Positions 61,409 through 64,000 of a stretch of DNA of 64,000 nucleotides are shown here, one piece after another (positions within the stretch are counted from its first letter, which is position 1; each line of letters starts with the position of its first letter). The DNA is taken from NCBI RefSeq assembly GCF_900101785.1, contig NZ_LT629688.1, positions 620,001 through 684,000 on the forward strand, given 5' to 3'. A program made the position numbers and the translations under genes. The stretch comes from Auraticoccus monumenti (lineage in GTDB: Bacteria; Actinomycetota; Actinomycetes; Propionibacteriales; Propionibacteriaceae). Below the pieces are notes generated by a model. It had not been told where the DNA came from, did no database searches, and saw nothing but the letters and a program-made list of their open reading frames with translations.

Positions 61409-62224
61409 GTGCGCACCCTGCCCTCCACCCACCCCGACGACTTCGCCCGGCTCGACACCACCGCCCTGCGGGACCGCTTCTTGGTCGACGGGCTCTTCGC
61501 AGCCGGTGAGGTCCGGTGGGCCCACGCCGACGACGACCGGCTGCTGCTCGGCGGGCTGGTCCTCGACGGCGGCACCCTCCCGCTGGAGGCCCCGTCGCTG
61601 GTGGCCGCCGACTCCCTGTGTCAGCGCCGCGAGCTCGCGGTGGTCTGCCTCGGGGGGCGGCTGACCGTCGACTGCGACGGCACCGGGTACGACCTCGACG
61701 AGCTGGACGTCCTCTACGTCGGCCGCGGCACCGCGTCGGTGAACGTGTCCGGCACCGGTCGCGCCTACCTGGTGTCGGCGCCGGCGCACGCCGAGCGCCC
61801 CACCAGCCTGGGACGGCGAGACGAGGTCTTCGCCGCCGACCTGGGGTCGCGGGAGGAGGCCAACGTCCGCACCATCCGCCGCTACGTGCACGCCGACGGC
61901 ATCGCCTCGGCCAACCTGGTGCTGGGGATCACCACCCTCGCCCCGGGCAGCGTCTGGAACACCATGCCCTGCCACACCCACGGCCGCCGCACCGAGGTCT
62001 ACCTCTACACCGGCCTCGGCGAGGACGGCCGCGTGGTGCACCTGGCCGGTCCGCCGGACGCGACGCGCTCGATCGTGGTCGCCGACGGGGAGGCGGTGGT
62101 GAGCCCCGGGTGGTCGGTGCACACCGGCGTCGGCACCCGGGCCTACTCCTTCGTCTGGGCCATGGCCGGGGAGAACCAGGACTACGCCGACATGCAGCCG
62201 GTGGACGTCACCGCGCTGCGATGA
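61409..62224 (+). CDS. kduI: 5-dehydro-4-deoxy-D-glucuronate isomerase
   Basis: This 271-residue cupin isomerase converts 4-deoxy-L-threo-5-hexosulose uronate to 3-deoxy-D-glycero-2,5-hexodiulosonate, a step in the breakdown of unsaturated uronates from pectin, glycosaminoglycan or ulvan lyases. The zinc site is visible as CHTHGRRTEVYLY (His-x-His and Glu, about residues 189-196) and the distal His in SVHTGVGTRAYSF (about 237). The length matches KduI (about 278). AGGAG precedes GTG 61409 by six bases. No kduD, kdgK or kdgA is in the window. Confidence 0.88.
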   Translation: MRTLPSTHPDDFARLDTTALRDRFLVDGLFAAGEVRWAHADDDRLLLGGLVLDGGTLPLEAPSLVAADSLCQRRELAVVCLGGRLTVDCDGTGYDLDELDVLYVGRGTASVNVSGTGRAYLVSAPAHAERPTSLGRRDEVFAADLGSREEANVRTIRRYVHADGIASANLVLGITTLAPGSVWNTMPCHTHGRRTEVYLYTGLGEDGRVVHLAGPPDATRSIVVADGEAVVSPGWSVHTGVGTRAYSFVWAMAGENQDYADMQPVDVTALR

Positions 62225-62308
62225 GGCGCCTCTGACTGGTTGGACGGGGACGATCCGGTCGTGCGCTGGGACGTGACCGGGTCGGGCCGGCGTCCGGACG
62301 CTGGTCGC

Positions 62309-62794
62309 TCAGCTGCTGGTGACCCGGGTGATGAAGCACTGCGCCTCGACGTTGCGGACGTGGACCTCGGCCACCTCGGGGTCGGCCAGCAGCGTCTGCA
62401 GCACCTCGCCGAGGTCGTCGCCGGCCCCGGTGAGGCGGATCCCCGGGTAGTGCATCCTCTGGTCGGCGGTGTAGCTGCGCAGCACCCGCGGCTTCCGGGC
62501 GAGGAAGTCCGGGAGGCCACGTCCGGGGTCGTACCCGTCGCAGCGGTCGGGGTGGACGAAGACGGGACCCACCTCCCGCCACGGTCGCCGGGCGGTGAGC
62601 GGGGCGTGGCTGATGACCCACAGATCCTCGTCCGGGTCGCTGTGCCGCAGGCAGCAGCGGAGCTGGTCCCCGCCACGACTGGTGAAGGGCTCGGGCACGC
62701 TGCCGAAGTGGTCGAGCCCGCGTCGGCGCACGTCGGCGAGCAGGTCCGGGCTGATCGGGTGCACCCGCAGGGTGGCTGCTGTCTGCTGGCTCAT
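62309..62794 (-). CDS. DUF1203 domain protein
   Basis: This 161-residue protein starts at ATG 62794 and matches the DUF1203 layout. It contains CCLRHSDPDEDLWVISHAPL near residue 47, then REVGPVFVHPDRCDGYD, LPDFLARKPRVLRSYTADQR, and EVHVRNVEAQCFITRVT at the end. His and Cys clusters suggest a metal or redox role, but the family is uncharacterised. The upstream in-frame extension (to 63019) is not coding-like. It is convergent with kduI across 84 bp. Confidence 0.72.
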   Translation of the reverse strand: MSQQTAATLRVHPISPDLLADVRRRGLDHFGSVPEPFTSRGGDQLRCCLRHSDPDEDLWVISHAPLTARRPWREVGPVFVHPDRCDGYDPGRGLPDFLARKPRVLRSYTADQRMHYPGIRLTGAGDDLGEVLQTLLADPEVAEVHVRNVEAQCFITRVTSS

Positions 62795-63217
62795 ACCCGG
62801 TGGACGCGTGGGACCGCCGGTTCGTGAGGTCTGGTCCGAGGGCGGCTCCGCAGACATCGCCGCCGCCCTCAGCGACTCCCCGTCGGCCAGGTCCATGCGT
62901 CCCTTCGCGGAGCGGGACAACACGAACATCGTCTCGTGGACCACCCAGTCCCTGCGGCGGCCCACGTCGCCTCGCTCGAGGTGCCGGACGTCCTGGCCGA
63001 GGAGATCCGTCGCTTCCACGCCGTGGTGGCCCAGCGGTCCTGACCGGTACCGGGGACCTCGGCTGCTCGGGGGTCGAGACCTCCCGAGTCCGGGATCTCG
63101 ACGCCGTCGTGAGCGAGCGCGCCTGGCCGGCAGCCCGGGCGCCGAGCTCCATCACTCAGCGCCCCCGCGGGGGCCACCTCGCTGACGCGGACGTCGGCCC
63201 GACGCACCGGCACCGGT
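62795..63217. other. Gene-poor stretch between DUF1203 and NmrA-like genes
   Basis: About 420 bp with no intact gene. It contains the hydrolase remnant at 62895-63043. Nothing else was recognised; frames on both strands are low-complexity. Confidence 0.4.
62895..63043 (+). pseudogene. 3' remnant of an epoxide hydrolase-like gene
   Basis: One frame reads MRPFAERDNTNIVSW (62895-62939). After a one-base shift another reads HVASLEVPDVLAEEIRRFHA to the TGA at 63041. Epoxide hydrolase-type alpha/beta hydrolases end with a similar N-I-V-x-W stretch, then G-G-H-F-A-A-x-E-x-P-D and R-x-F. The rest of the gene is absent upstream. It is a decayed, 5'-truncated and frameshifted fragment. Confidence 0.4.
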
Positions 63218-64000
63218 TCAGCTGAAGGCCTCGCGGTGGTCGCGGACGTAGGTCGCGAGGTCGGTCGCTGGTCGCCCGATCAGGTCGGCCAGGTCGGGCG
63301 AGGTGGTCCGCACGCCGTCGAGGCCTCCGCGGACGACTCTGGCGAACTGGTTGACCAGGCCGCGAGCCTGCCAGTGCGACGCACCCCCGGCCCTCAGACC
63401 CAGGTACATCACCGGACCGGGTAGGTGCAGGTAGCGGACGCGGCGACCGAGCTCGTCGCCCAGGATCCCCGCCACCTGCGGGAACGACGTCGGCTCGGTT
63501 CCCGTCAGCAGGTAGCTGCGGCCGTCGCGGCCGGCACCGCCGTGGGTCGGGGGGTCCCGCAGCACCCGGGCCGCTGCCTCGGCGACGTCACGGCTGGCGA
63601 TCCAGGAGGTGGCCCCACGACCGCTGGTGCCAGGAAGGATCCCGCGCCGGATCAGTGGCGCCGTCGGCAGCAGGTTGGTCATGAAGGAGGCCGGTTTCAG
63701 CAGGGTCCACGCCAGCCCGCTGTCCTGCAGGTGGGCGTCGGAGCGCGCGTGGTCGGCGGCCCAGGGCACCGACGAGTGCTCGTCCGCGTCGGACGCGGAC
63801 ACCTTGACGACGTGCCGCACCCCCGCCTCCCGCGCGGCGTCCACGGCTCCCTCGGCCTGCTCGCGCAGGGCGGGGGTGGGGGGCGGGAGCAGGAAGAGCT
63901 GGTCGCACCCCGCCATCGCCTCACGGAGGCTCCCGGAGTCGGAGAGGTCGCCTCGCACGGCCTCGACACCACGAGCGGCGAACTCGTCGACCTGCTGAGG
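63218..64000 (-). CDS. NmrA-like NAD(P)-binding protein (partial, runs off right edge)
   Basis: The frame is open to base 64000, so the N-terminus with the Gly-rich nucleotide motif lies outside. The visible ~260 residues include VEAVRGDLSDSGSLREAMAG (the conserved R-G-D loop), VRHVVKVSASDADEHSS, HARSDAHLQDSGLAWTLLKP, and PATDLATYVRDHREAF at the end. This is the atypical short-chain dehydrogenase group of NmrA/HSCARG-like proteins and NAD(P)H:quinone reductase-like enzymes. An internal start at 63958 is unlikely because coding-like sequence continues upstream. Confidence 0.75.
   Translation of the reverse strand, partial: PQQVDEFAARGVEAVRGDLSDSGSLREAMAGCDQLFLLPPPTPALREQAEGAVDAAREAGVRHVVKVSASDADEHSSVPWAADHARSDAHLQDSGLAWTLLKPASFMTNLLPTAPLIRRGILPGTSGRGATSWIASRDVAEAAARVLRDPPTHGGAGRDGRSYLLTGTEPTSFPQVAGILGDELGRRVRYLHLPGPVMYLGLRAGGASHWQARGLVNQFARVVRGGLDGVRTTSPDLADLIGRPATDLATYVRDHREAFS

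Noticed and set aside
60050-62122. A 690-codon minus-strand open frame opposite iclR, the enolase-like gene and kduI
   Set aside because: Antisense to three genes with intact active sites; composition is typical of reverse-strand GC3 effects.
1-64000. tRNA, rRNA, CRISPR arrays, transposase or integrase genes
   Set aside because: None was recognised on reading either strand; short tRNA genes could still be missed without a covariance search.

Overview
The window is GC-rich DNA (roughly 70% G+C by eye) with frequent GTG starts, overlapping ATGA/GTGA stop-start junctions, Tat-type lipoprotein signals and several promoters whose -10 box abuts the start codon. This fits an actinobacterium. The gene families suggest Propionibacteriales, but that is inference. 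No rRNA, tRNA, CRISPR array, integrase or transposase was recognised.

Positions 1-21,135 are a defence island. On the minus strand lie drmD-drmMI-drmA (SNF2-type helicase, Eco57I-like adenine methylase, Lhr/MrfA-like helicase). These are the first three genes of a class 1 DISARM system; drmA runs off the left edge, so drmB and drmC would be outside. Upstream and co-oriented is an McrB-McrC pair, with a truncated NERD-domain gene overlapping the start of mcrB. Next come a frameshifted coiled-coil/membrane gene, a zinc-ribbon NERD nuclease-like protein, a small helix-turn-helix + VWA two-gene operon behind a palindromic promoter, and a large PLD-helicase fusion.

Positions 21.2-33.0 kb are a glycan-uptake locus: an AraC regulator divergent from a DUF5107/TPR protein, a Tat lipoprotein sugar-binding protein, two ABC permeases, a GH2 enzyme and an aldose-epimerase-like protein. 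A VapBC pair, a small broken gene, a secreted metallophosphoesterase, an amine-oxidase-type flavoprotein, a frameshifted DUF2786 gene and a PEP-mutase-family protein follow (33-40 kb).

Positions 40.1-42.8 kb hold a minus-strand polymorphic-toxin operon: a WXG100-like protein, a toxin with an Ntox24-like C-terminus, a 307-residue protein and a YbaB-like protein. A 26-bp perfect direct repeat sits exactly at two successive stop/start junctions. DUF3806-like, secreted CocE/X-Pro peptidase-like and M23 peptidase genes follow.

Positions 46.4-62.2 kb carry two linked carbohydrate loci. One has GH43 + GH2 (plus strand) and a Tat lipoprotein/two-permease/sulfatase operon with a LacI regulator; TACAA-NN-TTGTA operators lie in front of both transcription units. 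The other has a binding protein, two permeases, an IclR regulator, an enolase-superfamily enzyme and KduI, with an ATCGGGAC palindrome at the promoter. Together they suggest use of a sulfated, uronate-containing polysaccharide. None of the three ABC importers has an ATPase gene here, so a shared MsiK-type ATPase elsewhere is expected. The right end holds a DUF1203 gene, a hydrolase remnant and a partial NmrA-like gene.
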